From assembly GCF_001995095.2 (NCBI RefSeq), contig NZ_MTSD02000004.1:62001-126000 (forward strand): DNA of 64,000 nucleotides. The letters run 5' to 3'. Positions 1 to 8,498 of this stretch are shown piece after piece; position 1 is the first letter of the stretch; each line of letters opens with the position of its first letter. A program made the translations under genes and the position numbers. The notes under the pieces were generated by a model. The model did not search any database and was not told where the DNA came from. It saw only the letters and a list, made by a program, of their open reading frames with translations. The stretch is from Oceanospirillum linum (GTDB taxonomy: Bacteria; Pseudomonadota; Gammaproteobacteria; Pseudomonadales; Halomonadaceae).

Positions 1-279
1 TTCCGTCCCATGAACCTTCAGGCCCAGCCATTCTGAGTTCTCTGCCCAGGCCTTCAGGCCTTCAAAATCATACTGAGGGCGAATATCTTTCTGGGTTGTC
101 TGCTTAATGTAAGCTAGGTCAGCCTGTACATAAGCAGAATAACGAGAGCGCATTAACTGCTCAGGTGTATCCGGCAGTTCCTTTCCGGTGATAAACTTTT
201 CGCAACAGTTTCCAAAATCCTGCCCGGACTGGCAATAGCAAGGCTGATCGGATGTGGTACCGTTTTTCGTCATGTTCAT
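1..279 (-). CDS. ychJ: YchJ-like SEC-C motif protein (partial, C-terminus outside window)
   Basis: Reading leftward from the ATG at 279 (or the second Met at 273) gives 93 residues before the window edge. The start MNMTKNGTTSD is followed by a zinc-binding SEC-C type motif C-Y-C-x8-CC (CYCQSGQDFGNCC) and then LMRSRYSAYVQADLAYI, the hallmark of the YchJ/UPF0225 family. Family members are about 150-160 residues with a SEC-C motif at the N-terminus and an NTF2-like domain after it; the biochemical role is not established. The gene is divergent from msrA, with about 75 bp between the two starts. The frame is open to the edge. The family call is fairly secure, the function unknown. Confidence 0.8.
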   Translation of the reverse strand, partial: MNMTKNGTTSDQPCYCQSGQDFGNCCEKFITGKELPDTPEQLMRSRYSAYVQADLAYIKQTTQKDIRPQYDFEGLKAWAENSEWLGLKVHGTE

Positions 280-353
280 AGCATTTGCCTTATTGGGGAT
301 TATATTAATCAATACGTTATAGATTTCTGCCCTATAATACCGGAGTCGATTTT

Positions 354-1010
354 ATGTTGAGTAGTGAAAAATACCAGATTCGTTTGAATAGTCTTAAAGA
401 GCAGTTGATTGATGCCTCGCAAGCCATACCCGGCCGGGATGGTTACCCTTTTGACATTGATCTGCCCCATGAGGTACTGGCTGGCTCCCTGGCTGAACTT
501 GAGCACTATCCCCATAAGATTACCCTCGGTTTGGGTTGTTTTTGGGGCGCTGAACGGCTTTTTTGGCAGCAGCCGGGGGTACTGCTGACGGCAGCAGGTT
601 ATGCTGGTGGCTATACCCCTTTTCCACGTTATGAAGAGGTATGCAGTGGTTTGACCGGCCACTCAGAAGTTGTTGCTATTGCGTACGATCCTGAGCAACT
701 GAGTCTTGAGCAACTGTTGCAACTCTTTTGGGAAAATCATGACCCGACCCAAGGGATGCGTCAGGGAAATGATCAGGGGACTCAATACAGGTCTGCTATC
801 TACTGTCAGAATGAACAGGATTACCATCAGGCTTTTCAGAGTATGCAGCAATTTCAGAGTCAGCTGACTCAGGCAGGCCATGGTGATATTACGACAGATC
901 TGCGCCTGGAAACCGTGTTCTATTTTGCAGAGCCCTATCACCAGCAGTATCTGGATAAGAACCCTGGCGGCTATTGCGGATTGAAAGGTACAGGGGTTAC
1001 CTGTATCTGA
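354..1010 (+). CDS. msrA: Peptide methionine sulfoxide reductase MsrA
   Basis: MsrA reduces methionine-S-sulfoxide in oxidised proteins, using thioredoxin as electron donor, in the cytoplasm. The catalytic motif GCFWGAERLFW is present, with the nucleophilic cysteine at about residue 62. Two C-terminal cysteines (about 208 and 217, in GGYCGLKGTGVTCI) would act as resolving cysteines. At 218 residues it matches the longer proteobacterial MsrA form, which carries an N-terminal extension of about 50 residues before the core. It stands alone between a divergent ychJ-like gene and tyrR. The ATG at 354 follows a TTTT stretch without a strong Shine-Dalgarno, so the exact start is moderately certain; the identity is secure. 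Confidence 0.95.
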   Translation: MLSSEKYQIRLNSLKEQLIDASQAIPGRDGYPFDIDLPHEVLAGSLAELEHYPHKITLGLGCFWGAERLFWQQPGVLLTAAGYAGGYTPFPRYEEVCSGLTGHSEVVAIAYDPEQLSLEQLLQLFWENHDPTQGMRQGNDQGTQYRSAIYCQNEQDYHQAFQSMQQFQSQLTQAGHGDITTDLRLETVFYFAEPYHQQYLDKNPGGYCGLKGTGVTCI

Positions 1011-1100
1011 AATTAAGTAAAATACTGATTCAGCGTGTTTTCCGGCGTGAGACTGTATAGAATGATTTACACAATTGTTGCCAGTATAAGGGTATGAAGT

Positions 1101-2654
1101 ATGCGCTTAGAGATCGTCTGTCAGAACCGTGTTGGCATTATGCGGGATATCCTCGAGGTGTTTGTCGAATTTCGCATCAACGTTGTTCGTGCAGAGGCTG
1201 GGGATGATAAAGGCAGTGCGATCTATCTTTATATGCCCAGCATGCTCAATATGCAGCTGCAAAGTGTTCGGACACGTCTGGAAAAAATCGCTGGAGTGCA
1301 GAAAATTCGTCGCATCAGTCTGATACCGAGTGAGCGACGACATTACGAACTGGATATATTACTGCAGTCTCTGGATTTACCGGTTTTGTCTGTTGATATC
1401 GATGGCCGTGTTGTGGCTGCAAATGCTGCCTCGGGGCGTATTCTGAGCCTGAGAGTGGATGAGGTTTCCGGTATTTCACTGAGTAAGCGTGTCAAGAATC
1501 TGGATCTTGATACCTTATTACCGAAGCTGGAGTCGCGCCTTAACGGTGTCCGGGTTGAGATAAAAGGGCATGCTTATCTGGCGGATATCAACCCTATTTA
1601 TATGGAAGAGCAGCTATCTGGTCGGGAGCCTGCAGGTGCCGTTATAACCCTTCATCCAGTTGAGTCTTTAGGGGCTCAGATTTACTCGTTGCAGAAGCAT
1701 GAAGAGTTCGGTTTTGAGGCATTGCAAATTGAAGCCCCTAAGATGCAGGCGATGATTCGTGAAGCTAAGCGTATGGCACCCTTGGACGCACCTTTATTGA
1801 TTCAGGGTGAAACGGGTACCGGAAAGGAGATGTTGGCCCGAGCGTGTCATATGAGCAGCCCCCGTGGTCGCTCGCCTTTTATGGTGCTGAACTGTGCAAG
1901 TTTGCCGGATAACCTGGCAGAAACAGAGCTGTTTGGCTACGGCCCTAATGCTTTTGAGGGTGCCCGTAAAGAGGGGAAGCTTGGTTTGTTGGACTTGGCT
2001 TCCGGTGGCAGTATTTTTCTTGATGAAGTCGGTGAAATGAGCCCGCATCTTCAGGTTAAACTGCTGCGCTTCCTTCAGGATGGCAGTTTCAGACGCATCG
2101 GTAGTGAGGATGAGATTCAGGTTGATGTACGCGTGATCTGTTCTTCCCAGAAAGATCTGGCTGAGCTTTGTGATCAGAACCTGTTCCGGGAAGATCTGTT
2201 TCATCGACTGAATGTCCTGACACTGCTTATTCCACCGTTACGAAGCTGTAAAGAAGGAATTGTTACATTGGCCAGGCACTTTATTGACCGTGCCTGTACT
2301 CAGATTGGTACCGCTTTACGTGAGCTTAGTCCTGATGCGGAAACTGTACTCAGCCAGTATCATTGGCCGGGTAATGTGCGTCAGTTGGAGAATGTTCTTT
2401 ATCAGGCTGTTTCAATCTGTGAAGACACGATTATTCAGATTGACCATATCAAACTTCCAAGCCTGCATAGCTCTGATGCCCAGCCTTTGGACCTTAGTGG
2501 CCACTGGGGCGATATAACAGCCCGTGTCGAGCAGCAAATTTTGGCCAGCCTTTATCCTGACTACCCCAGTAGTCGTTTGTTAGCAAAACGACTGGGTGTT
2601 TCGCATACCACAATAGCCAATAAACTGAGGCACTACAGAATTGGTCTGTCATGA
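1101..2654 (+). CDS. tyrR: TyrR/PhhR-type aromatic amino acid transcriptional regulator
   Basis: Domains in order: an ACT domain (about 1-75, MRLEIVCQNRVGIMRDIL), a PAS domain (about 78-190), an AAA+ domain of the sigma54-activator fold with Walker A GETGTGKE near residue 235 and Walker B FLDEVGEM near 305, and a short C-terminal Fis-like helix-turn-helix (LLAKRLGVSHTTIANKL). The loop that carries GAFTGA in true sigma54 activators reads GYGPNAFEGARKEG here. TyrR and PhhR are known to lack a canonical GAFTGA and to work with sigma70, so this is a family trait, not damage. At 517 residues it matches TyrR (about 513). It probably controls aromatic amino acid metabolism genes elsewhere, since no obvious target lies next to it. 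TyrR/PhhR identity is strong. Confidence 0.92.
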   Translation: MRLEIVCQNRVGIMRDILEVFVEFRINVVRAEAGDDKGSAIYLYMPSMLNMQLQSVRTRLEKIAGVQKIRRISLIPSERRHYELDILLQSLDLPVLSVDIDGRVVAANAASGRILSLRVDEVSGISLSKRVKNLDLDTLLPKLESRLNGVRVEIKGHAYLADINPIYMEEQLSGREPAGAVITLHPVESLGAQIYSLQKHEEFGFEALQIEAPKMQAMIREAKRMAPLDAPLLIQGETGTGKEMLARACHMSSPRGRSPFMVLNCASLPDNLAETELFGYGPNAFEGARKEGKLGLLDLASGGSIFLDEVGEMSPHLQVKLLRFLQDGSFRRIGSEDEIQVDVRVICSSQKDLAELCDQNLFREDLFHRLNVLTLLIPPLRSCKEGIVTLARHFIDRACTQIGTALRELSPDAETVLSQYHWPGNVRQLENVLYQAVSICEDTIIQIDHIKLPSLHSSDAQPLDLSGHWGDITARVEQQILASLYPDYPSSRLLAKRLGVSHTTIANKLRHYRIGLS

Positions 2655-2815
2655 TGGTCTTTATGCTGAATGCTCTAAAACTCCAGGGATCTTCTGAAAT
2701 TTAATTAATTATTTTCAACGTATACCCGATGAAAATATTGTTCGGCCAATGTTTGCCGTTATTATGTTAATTATCTTAACGTACTGATTTTTTTATTGTT
2801 GTTGCTGAGGTGGGC

Positions 2816-3460
2816 ATGGTTAAACTGCTGATTGTTGATGATCACCATCTTGTTCGTGCGGCGGTTTCCAAAATGCTGGCTGATGAAGAGTGGATTGAAA
2901 TAGCCGGAGAGGCGGGTAGCGGCGAAGATGCCGTGACAATGGCCCGGGACTTACTGCCGGATGTGGTTCTTATGGACATTAAAATGCAGGGTATCGGAGG
3001 GCTGGAAGCCACCCGAAAGATTGTACGAATGCTCCCGGACTGCAAAGTTATTGCTCTGTCAGCCCTGGTTGAAGAAACATTTGCAACCCGTGCACTGGAG
3101 GTTGGTGCTTCCGGGTATCTTTCAAAGGGAGCTGATCCCGTTGAAATGGTCAATGCGATACGCCAGGTGCACCATGGTCAGCGATACCTTAGTTCTGAGA
3201 TTGCTCAGAAGGTTGCTTTGGGGAGAATGACGCCAGGCAATGAGAATCCATTCGATAATTTGTCTGACCGTGAGTTACAGATCGCCTTAATGGTGGTTAA
3301 CTGTCAGAAAGTTTGTGACATTTCAGATAAACTTTTTTTGAGTCCTAAAACAGTTAACACATACCGTTATCGTATTTTTGACAAATTACAGGTCTCCAGT
3401 GATGTAGAGCTGACGCATCTTGCTATCCGCCATAAGATGATTGATACGGAATCTCTTTGA
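2816..3460 (+). CDS. gacA: GacA/UvrY family response regulator
   Basis: Receiver plus LuxR-type helix-turn-helix protein of the GacA/UvrY/SirA/VarA family, the partner of the GacS/BarA hybrid kinase that controls CsrA/RsmA-sequestering small RNAs. From the ATG at 2816 the phospho-acceptor is D54 (VVLMDIKM), the same number as in GacA, with acidic pocket D8-D9 and the conserved Lys in YLSKGA. The C-terminal helix-turn-helix is LSDRELQIALMV...LSPKTVNTYRYRIFDKL. A GTG six bases upstream (2810) is possible, but the GAGG at 2807-2810 is well placed for the ATG. The stop is followed 4 bp later by uvrC, the classic uvrY-uvrC arrangement. Length 214 residues, as expected. Confidence 0.95.
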   Translation: MVKLLIVDDHHLVRAAVSKMLADEEWIEIAGEAGSGEDAVTMARDLLPDVVLMDIKMQGIGGLEATRKIVRMLPDCKVIALSALVEETFATRALEVGASGYLSKGADPVEMVNAIRQVHHGQRYLSSEIAQKVALGRMTPGNENPFDNLSDRELQIALMVVNCQKVCDISDKLFLSPKTVNTYRYRIFDKLQVSSDVELTHLAIRHKMIDTESL

Positions 3461-3464
3461 TAAA

Positions 3465-5288
3465 ATGCCTGAGTTTGATGCGAAAGCGTTTCTTAAAACT
3501 TTGTCCAGCCATCCCGGCGTTTATCGCATGTATGACAGTGCCGACGCACTGCTATATGTTGGTAAAGCTAAAAACCTGAAGAACAGAGTCAGCAGCTATT
3601 TCCGCTCAACAGGTTTGAGCTTAAAAACTAAAGCCTTGGTTGAACAGATTGCCCGGATCGAGTTCACCATCACCAGTAGCGAGATTGAAGCCCTGCTACT
3701 GGAGCAAACCCAGATTAAGCGTCACCGGCCGCCATTTAATATCCTTATGCGGGACGATAAGTCCTATCCCTATATCTTCCTGAGTGCCGGTGATTATCCT
3801 CAAATAGAGTACAGCCGTGGCAAAAAACGTAAGTCTGGCCAGTACTTCGGACCCTATCCAAATGCGAATGCCGTTAAAGAAACCCTGAATCTTCTTCAGA
3901 AAGTTTTTCGGTTGCGCCAGTGCGATGACAATTTTTTTAGTCACCGGAGCCGGCCATGCCTTCAGCATCAGATTGAACGTTGTAGTGCGCCCTGCGTGGA
4001 TCTGGTTAGCAAGCAGGTTTACCAGGATGATGTTGAGCGGGCGGTGTTATTTCTGAAAGGGCGCAGCGTAGAGCTTTTGGCTGAGCTTCAGGAAAAAATG
4101 GATCAGGCGGCGGAGAAACTTGATTTTGAGTTGGCGGCTCGCTTTCGGGATCAGCTTATCCAGCTCAGAAAGGTTCAGGAACAGCAGTATGTTTATGGTG
4201 AACAGGGCGATGCTGATCTTTTTGCTCTGGTTTCCCGCCCCGGGGGCTTTGCCATTTCAGTACTGTTTGTTCGTGCCGGGCGTGTACTGGGCTCCCGGCA
4301 TTATTTCCCATCCGATCTTTTATCCGACAATGAGGCCGATACACTTCAGAATTTTATTAATCAATTTTATCTGGGAAGTGGCACCCGTGAGGTTCCTGCC
4401 GAAGTTATTACCAATTTGACACTAGTAGAGCCTGATACCCTTGCGGAAGCTCTGAAAGAGCTTTATGGCAAGAAAGTAGCGTTGAATTCACAGGTTCGGT
4501 CACATCGCTCACGCTGGTTGCAGATGGCGGTTACTAATGCTGAGCAGTCCCTGATCAGCCACCTGGCCCGTAAGGGGACAATGGACAGCCGGTTTAAGGC
4601 GCTTCGGGAAGCCCTGGGACTGGAAGAGCGTCCTGAACGATTGGAGTGTTTTGATATTAGCCATAGCTCAGGAGAGGCAACGGTTGCCTCCTGTGTTGTA
4701 TTAGGCCCGGATGGCCCCATAAAAAGCGAATATCGAAAATTCAACATAGAAGGGATTACAGCAGGTGACGATTATGCTGCCATGAGGCAGGCGCTTATTC
4801 GACGTTATAAGCGTCTGGCATCAGGAGAGGGAAAAAAGCCTGATATTTTGGTGCTTGATGGTGGTAAAGGCCAGTTAAAACAGGCACGGGCGGTATTTAA
4901 CGAACTCGCCATAACGGATGTTATTTTGTTGGCGGTCTCAAAGGGTACGACTCGTAAGCAGGGGTTTGAGACACTTTACCTTGAAACCAATGATCAGATT
5001 ATCGATCTGGACTCAGACTCCAAAGCACTGCATGTGATTGAACAGGTAAGGGATGAGGCGCACCGGTTCGCCATTGTGAGTCATCGACAAAGACGCGATA
5101 ATACCCGGCGAACGTCTCGATTTGAGTCGATTCCAGGGATTGGACCGAAAAGGCGACAAGCAATTTTACGACATTTTGGCGGTCAGAAAGAAGCGCTGGA
5201 TGCGAGTATTCAGGAGCTTGCTAAGGTTCCTGGCATTAGCGCAGCGTTGGCCGAGCAGATCTATTTTCACTTACACCCCGAACAGTAG
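3465..5288 (+). CDS. uvrC: Excinuclease ABC subunit C
   Basis: UvrC is the nuclease of nucleotide excision repair; it makes the 3-prime and then the 5-prime incision at lesions presented by UvrB. The N-terminal GIY-YIG domain (HPGVYRMY...LLYVGKAKNLKNRVSSYF) is followed by a UVR motif (about 202-237), the RNase H-like endonuclease domain with CFDISHSSGEATVAS, and a C-terminal tandem helix-hairpin-helix (SIPGIGPKRRQAILRHFGG). The ATG at 3465 gives MPEFDAKAFLKTL, aligning with known UvrC starts (MSDQFDAKAFLKT in E. coli). The TTG at 3441 would overlap gacA and add eight residues with no family support. Length 607. Co-transcribed with gacA upstream and pgsA 8 bp downstream. Confidence 0.97.
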   Translation: MPEFDAKAFLKTLSSHPGVYRMYDSADALLYVGKAKNLKNRVSSYFRSTGLSLKTKALVEQIARIEFTITSSEIEALLLEQTQIKRHRPPFNILMRDDKSYPYIFLSAGDYPQIEYSRGKKRKSGQYFGPYPNANAVKETLNLLQKVFRLRQCDDNFFSHRSRPCLQHQIERCSAPCVDLVSKQVYQDDVERAVLFLKGRSVELLAELQEKMDQAAEKLDFELAARFRDQLIQLRKVQEQQYVYGEQGDADLFALVSRPGGFAISVLFVRAGRVLGSRHYFPSDLLSDNEADTLQNFINQFYLGSGTREVPAEVITNLTLVEPDTLAEALKELYGKKVALNSQVRSHRSRWLQMAVTNAEQSLISHLARKGTMDSRFKALREALGLEERPERLECFDISHSSGEATVASCVVLGPDGPIKSEYRKFNIEGITAGDDYAAMRQALIRRYKRLASGEGKKPDILVLDGGKGQLKQARAVFNELAITDVILLAVSKGTTRKQGFETLYLETNDQIIDLDSDSKALHVIEQVRDEAHRFAIVSHRQRRDNTRRTSRFESIPGIGPKRRQAILRHFGGQKEALDASIQELAKVPGISAALAEQIYFHLHPEQ

Positions 5289-5296
5289 TAGGCCCG

Positions 5297-5845
5297 ATGA
5301 AGTTACCCAATATTTTAACTGCATTACGCATCGCTTTTATCCCTTTAATTGTTGCGGTGTTCTATCTGCCTCTGGAGAATAATCTCTATATGGCTGCCGG
5401 TATTTTTGCATTGGCGGCCTGGACTGACTGGCTGGATGGTTTTTTGGCAAGGCGTCTCAATCAATCTACACCATTCGGGGCCTTTCTTGATCCTGTCGCC
5501 GATAAGCTTATGGTTTCAGTCTCTTTAGGACTTTTGATCGATGCGCACACCAGTATCTGGATGACAATACCAGCGCTAATTATCATCGGTCGCGAAATTG
5601 TGATCTCGGCACTGAGAGAGTGGATGGCAGAGCTGGGGAAGCGTGCCAGCATTGCTGTTTCCATGATAGGGAAAGCCAAGACGTCTCTTCAGATGCTGTC
5701 GATTTTTGTTTTGTTAAGCCAGCCTCCAGGTAGCGATATTGCGATGGTTGGCATGATTTTATTGTACGGTGCTGTTGTGCTCACCATTTGGTCGATGATG
5801 CAGTACCTTAAAGCTGCATGGCCTGATTTGAAATCCGGGATGTAA
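5297..5845 (+). CDS. pgsA: CDP-diacylglycerol--glycerol-3-phosphate 3-phosphatidyltransferase
   Basis: PgsA makes phosphatidylglycerophosphate from CDP-diacylglycerol and glycerol-3-phosphate in the inner membrane, the committed step to phosphatidylglycerol and cardiolipin. The CDP-alcohol phosphotransferase signature is complete: D44-x2-D47-G48-x2-A51-R52-x8-G61-x3-D65-x3-D69. Several hydrophobic segments fit the integral membrane family, and the length of 182 residues matches E. coli PgsA. It starts 8 bp after the uvrC stop, which supports a gacA-uvrC-pgsA operon. The tRNA operon follows after about 110 bp. Confidence 0.97.
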   Translation: MKLPNILTALRIAFIPLIVAVFYLPLENNLYMAAGIFALAAWTDWLDGFLARRLNQSTPFGAFLDPVADKLMVSVSLGLLIDAHTSIWMTIPALIIIGREIVISALREWMAELGKRASIAVSMIGKAKTSLQMLSIFVLLSQPPGSDIAMVGMILLYGAVVLTIWSMMQYLKAAWPDLKSGM

Positions 5846-5916
5846 TGGTTTGCTGTTCTGTATCGACTTATATTTCGGATAATTGTAATAAAAACAAAAA
5901 GTTGTGAAAAAAATGG

Positions 5917-5944
5917 TTGACGCTTGGAAAAGACAGTATATAAT
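5917..5944 (+). promoter_or_regulatory. Sigma70 promoter of the tRNA operon
   Basis: A -35 element TTGACG at 5917-5922 and a perfect -10 TATAAT at 5939-5944 are separated by 16 bp. The predicted start of transcription, around 5950, lies just before the first tRNA at 5959. An A-rich tract lies upstream of the -35 box, as in strong stable-RNA promoters. Confidence 0.85.
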
Positions 5945-5958
5945 ACGTCCCAAGTTCA

Positions 5959-6034
5959 GCGGGAATAGCTCAGTTGGTAGAGCACAACCTTGCCAAGGTT
6001 GGGGTCGCGAGTTCGAATCTCGTTTCCCGCTCCA
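5959..6034 (+). tRNA. glyW: tRNA-Gly (GCC)
   Basis: A 76-nt cloverleaf: acceptor stem GCGGGAA pairs with TTCCCGC, D arm AGCTCAGTTGGTAGAGC, anticodon stem CAACC/GGTTG with loop TTGCCAA (anticodon GCC at 5992-5994), T arm GTTCGAATC, and CCA encoded at 6032-6034. First of three tRNAs; the order Gly-Cys-Leu after pgsA matches glyW-cysT-leuZ of E. coli. Confidence 0.98.
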
Positions 6035-6047
6035 CTTTTTTTGAGAT

Positions 6048-6121
6048 GGCCGAGTGGCAGAGTGGTCATGCAGCGGACTGCAACTCCGTGTACGCCGGTT
6101 CGATTCCGACCTCGGCCTCCA
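6048..6121 (+). tRNA. cysT: tRNA-Cys (GCA)
   Basis: A 74-nt cloverleaf: acceptor stem GGCCGAG pairs with CTCGGCC, anticodon stem GCGGA/TCCGT with loop CTGCAAC (anticodon GCA at 6080-6082), T arm GGTTCGATTCC, CCA encoded at 6119-6121. It lies 13 bp after tRNA-Gly in the same transcript. Confidence 0.98.
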
Positions 6122-6153
6122 TCTCAAGCTGTTGAATTTTACAGCGCCAGTTA

Positions 6154-6240
6154 GCCCGGATGGCGAAATTGGTAGACGCAAGGGACTTAAAATCCCTCGG
6201 TGGTAACACCGTGCCGGTTCGATTCCGGCTCCGGGCACCA
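6154..6240 (+). tRNA. leuZ: tRNA-Leu (UAA)
   Basis: An 87-nt class II tRNA: acceptor stem GCCCGGA pairs with TCCGGGC, anticodon stem AGGGA/TCCCT with loop CTTAAAA (anticodon TAA at 6188-6190), a long variable arm (CGGTGGTAACACCG), T arm GGTTCGATTCC, and CCA encoded at 6238-6240. Last gene of the tRNA operon. Confidence 0.98.
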
Positions 6241-6309
6241 TCAGACTGTATCAGGCCATCCATAACAGTCTCATTTCAAAGAAAACACCTTAAAATACCT
6301 CATAAAATC

Positions 6310-6329
6310 AGCGCATTAGCGCTTTTTTT
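6310..6329 (+). terminator. Intrinsic terminator of the tRNA operon
   Basis: Hairpin AGCGC-ATTA-GCGCT (6310-6323) followed by a run of T, about 70 bp after tRNA-Leu on the same strand. Confidence 0.8.
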
Positions 6330-6587
6330 GTCTCTTTACGTCCCATCCTATCTCTCTCTCTATTTCAAACGTTTAGACATACGTATTAGCTTTTAAACAT
6401 ATATATTAACTGAGCCGATTCAGGTAACAGGCTTATAGCGTTGCTATAGAGTCATATTTCTGCTGTGACCCCGTTTGGTGTAGGTATGATATGGGCAGAA
6501 GTCATGATGCAGCAGCCAGTAGAGCGAATATCAGAGGCGACAGTGTATTTTTAATGCCGCGCCTCCAATAAATTCGACAGGATTGAG

Positions 6588-6611
6588 GGAAAAGAGACCA
6601 GAGTCTCTTTT
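6588..6611 (-). terminator. Intrinsic terminator of the FabH-like gene
   Basis: Inverted repeat AAAGAGA (6591-6597) and TCTCTTT (6604-6610) with a 6-nt loop. Read on the minus strand it is followed by TTTTTCC, just after the end of the ketoacyl synthase gene. The interval 6330-6590 holds no gene that I can support. Confidence 0.6.
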
Positions 6612-6632
6612 GTAGCTGAGCTCTGAATATTA

Positions 6633-7757
6633 TCAGATTTTCTCAATGACCAAGCTGCCAATAGAGTAGCCGGCACCAAAGGAGCAGATCACGCCCTTAT
6701 CGCCTTTTACCAGGTCTTTATGGCTTTTGTTAAATGCGATCAGCGAGCCTGCTGATGCTGTGTTGGCGTATTCATCAAGCACAATAGGGGCTTCATCTGC
6801 GGATGGTTCCCTGCCTAATAATTTTTTACCAATTAGGGTGTTCATATTAATATTGGCCTGATGTAGCCACCAGCGACGAATATCATTGTTAGTGTTGCCT
6901 GTTGCCGTCACGTGGTCGGTGATATGTTGAGCTGCCATTGGGCAAACTTCTTTAAAAACTTTTCGACCGTTCTGGTGGAATAACTTATCAGCAGAGTAAG
7001 GGTCTGTATCAGTAACCCTTGATAGATAACCGAAATTCGAGCGGATATTGTTGGAGTAGCTGGTTTGTGCTTTAACGCCTAATATGCGGTAAGCGTGCTC
7101 GGAGTTGCAGCTGCTTTCCTGTTCCAGGATGGTAGCGGTTGCCACATCTCCAAAGATAAAGTGGCTGTCACGATCCATGTAATTAACCTGGGGAGATGTG
7201 AGTTCCGGGTTAATCACCAAAACAGCTCTGGCAGTTCCGGCGGCAACCATCTCATAGGCCCGGTGTAAGGCAAAGGTGGCGGCGGAACAGGCGACCAGCA
7301 TATCAAAGCCAAACCCTTCAATACCCAGAGCATGCTGAACCTCGATCGCAATAGCGGGATAAGAGCGCTGAGTGTAGGCGCAGGATACGATAACGGCATC
7401 GATCTGATCCGGCGTTTTATTCGCTTCTTGCAGTGCTATTTTTGCGGCGTTAATGGCCATTTCGGCCTGATGAGAAAGCGTATCATCTTCCCGTTCTTCC
7501 AATACCGGGCGCATTCGCTCAGGATCAAGAATACCTTCTTTGACAAAAGCATAACGGGATTTTATACCTGATGCCTTTTCAATAAACTCAGCACTGGAAA
7601 AAGGTTTTGCCACCCGTTCACCGGCGTTGATTTCGGTAGCATATCGTTCGTTATGCAGTGCAGCGTATGCGTTGTAGCTTGCCACCAGTTCTTCGTTGCT
7701 GATACTGTTTTCAGGGTTCCAAAGACCCGCACCGCTGATCACAACGTTATTTTGCAT
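6633..7757 (-). CDS. Beta-ketoacyl-ACP synthase III family protein (FabH-like, long form)
   Basis: Thiolase-fold condensing enzyme with the FabH-type Cys-His-Asn triad: C157 in DMLVACSAATFAL, H299 in WWLHQANINMN, and N332 in EYANTASAG. FabH-type enzymes condense an acyl-CoA with malonyl-ACP. At 374 residues it is longer than housekeeping FabH (about 320) and resembles the P. aeruginosa PA3286-type enzyme, which takes medium-chain acyl-CoA from beta-oxidation into synthesis; substrate is inferred, not shown. The start is set at the ATG at 7757 because AAGGTGAG lies 7 nt upstream; that Shine-Dalgarno overlaps the alternative GTG at 7769, making the longer form unlikely. Monocistronic, with its own terminator. 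Confidence 0.85.
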   Translation of the reverse strand: MQNNVVISGAGLWNPENSISNEELVASYNAYAALHNERYATEINAGERVAKPFSSAEFIEKASGIKSRYAFVKEGILDPERMRPVLEEREDDTLSHQAEMAINAAKIALQEANKTPDQIDAVIVSCAYTQRSYPAIAIEVQHALGIEGFGFDMLVACSAATFALHRAYEMVAAGTARAVLVINPELTSPQVNYMDRDSHFIFGDVATATILEQESSCNSEHAYRILGVKAQTSYSNNIRSNFGYLSRVTDTDPYSADKLFHQNGRKVFKEVCPMAAQHITDHVTATGNTNNDIRRWWLHQANINMNTLIGKKLLGREPSADEAPIVLDEYANTASAGSLIAFNKSHKDLVKGDKGVICSFGAGYSIGSLVIEKI

Positions 7758-7967
7758 GTTGGTTCTCACCTTAATCTGCCAGCTCAGCAGCTTATATTGA
7801 CTATTAAGTATGGCTGCTGTTATTTGATGGGAGTTGCCCGATTCTGAATGGCAAGTGCTAGTATTCTGCCGTCATTGATCCGGTGCAAGATATCTTGTTT
7901 CAAACGTATGTATTAATTTATTTTGCCTTAAACGGACGGATAGGTCTATGTTTGCGTTTGAAACAGG

Positions 7968-8004
7968 TAAAAAAATAGCCCCGCAATATTTCTTGCGGAG
8001 CTAT
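7968..8004 (-). terminator. Intrinsic terminator of the mrp operon
   Basis: On the minus strand a GC-rich stem (AGCTCCGCAA / TTGCGGGGCT) is followed by a run of seven T, about 30 bp after the mrpG stop. The remaining interval to the FabH-like gene (7758-7967) is its promoter region; no gene seen there. Confidence 0.85.
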
Positions 8005-8034
8005 CCGTTGCACAGAGTTCAGGTTTTAAACTGC

Positions 8035-8427
8035 TTAGGGCAGCTTGCCATCCTTGACGCTATGATGGTCACTCGGCGGTGCCTGCCGGCTGGCAGGGTC
8101 AACCAGCTCTTGTCCTTTAGTCCGTTTCCAGGGTGTCAGGTCGTGGTGCATAGCCGTTTTAGCGATCATGTTAGCCGAAACCGGTGCTGTGATGAGTAGA
8201 AATAGTGTAATCAGCCACTCATGGACAGAGATGGAGCCTTGAGTGATGCTGGATACAACGGATGATGCCAGCAGAAGGCCTGCCATTCCGAGAGTTGTTG
8301 CCTTTGTCGGCCCATGCAGTCGTGTGTACAGATCGGGAAGCCGCACCAGTCCTATGGAGCCGATCAGTAGAAAAACTCCACCAATTATCAGGACCAGAGC
8401 GATCAGCCCTTCAAGCCAGGTTGCCAT
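8035..8427 (-). CDS. mrpG: Mrp/Mnh Na+/H+ antiporter subunit G
   Basis: Small inner-membrane subunit of the multisubunit Mrp cation/proton antiporter. Three hydrophobic segments (LEGLIALVLIIGGVFLLIGSIGLV; MAGLLLASSVVSSI; WLITLFLLITAPVSANMI) with the family motif GLVRLPDLYTRLHGPTKATTLG between the first two. Length 130, typical for MrpG. It is the last gene of the operon and is separated from mrpF by 71 bp, the only sizeable gap in the operon; that gap holds a GC-rich hairpin. The C-terminal tail after the third segment is hydrophilic. Confidence 0.93.
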   Translation of the reverse strand: MATWLEGLIALVLIIGGVFLLIGSIGLVRLPDLYTRLHGPTKATTLGMAGLLLASSVVSSITQGSISVHEWLITLFLLITAPVSANMIAKTAMHHDLTPWKRTKGQELVDPASRQAPPSDHHSVKDGKLP

Positions 8428-8451
8428 ATTTTCACCTATTGTGCCGTTTCA

Positions 8452-8471
8452 GGGCGCACTAAAGAGCGCCC
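8452..8471. other. GC-rich hairpin between mrpF and mrpG
   Basis: Inverted repeat GGGCGC (8452-8457) and GCGCCC (8466-8471) with an 8-nt loop lies in the only substantial intergenic gap of the mrp operon. No T-run follows on the minus strand, so it is more likely an mRNA-processing or stability element than a terminator; this is inference. Confidence 0.4.
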
Positions 8472-8498
8472 GTTGTTGCTTGTAATATTGTGTGATGT

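Noticed and set aside
5759-6241. Minus-strand open frames over the tRNA genes (reading GAGIEPAR, RNRTG and the like)
   Set aside because: They are antisense translations of the three tRNAs, a well-known source of spurious proteins.
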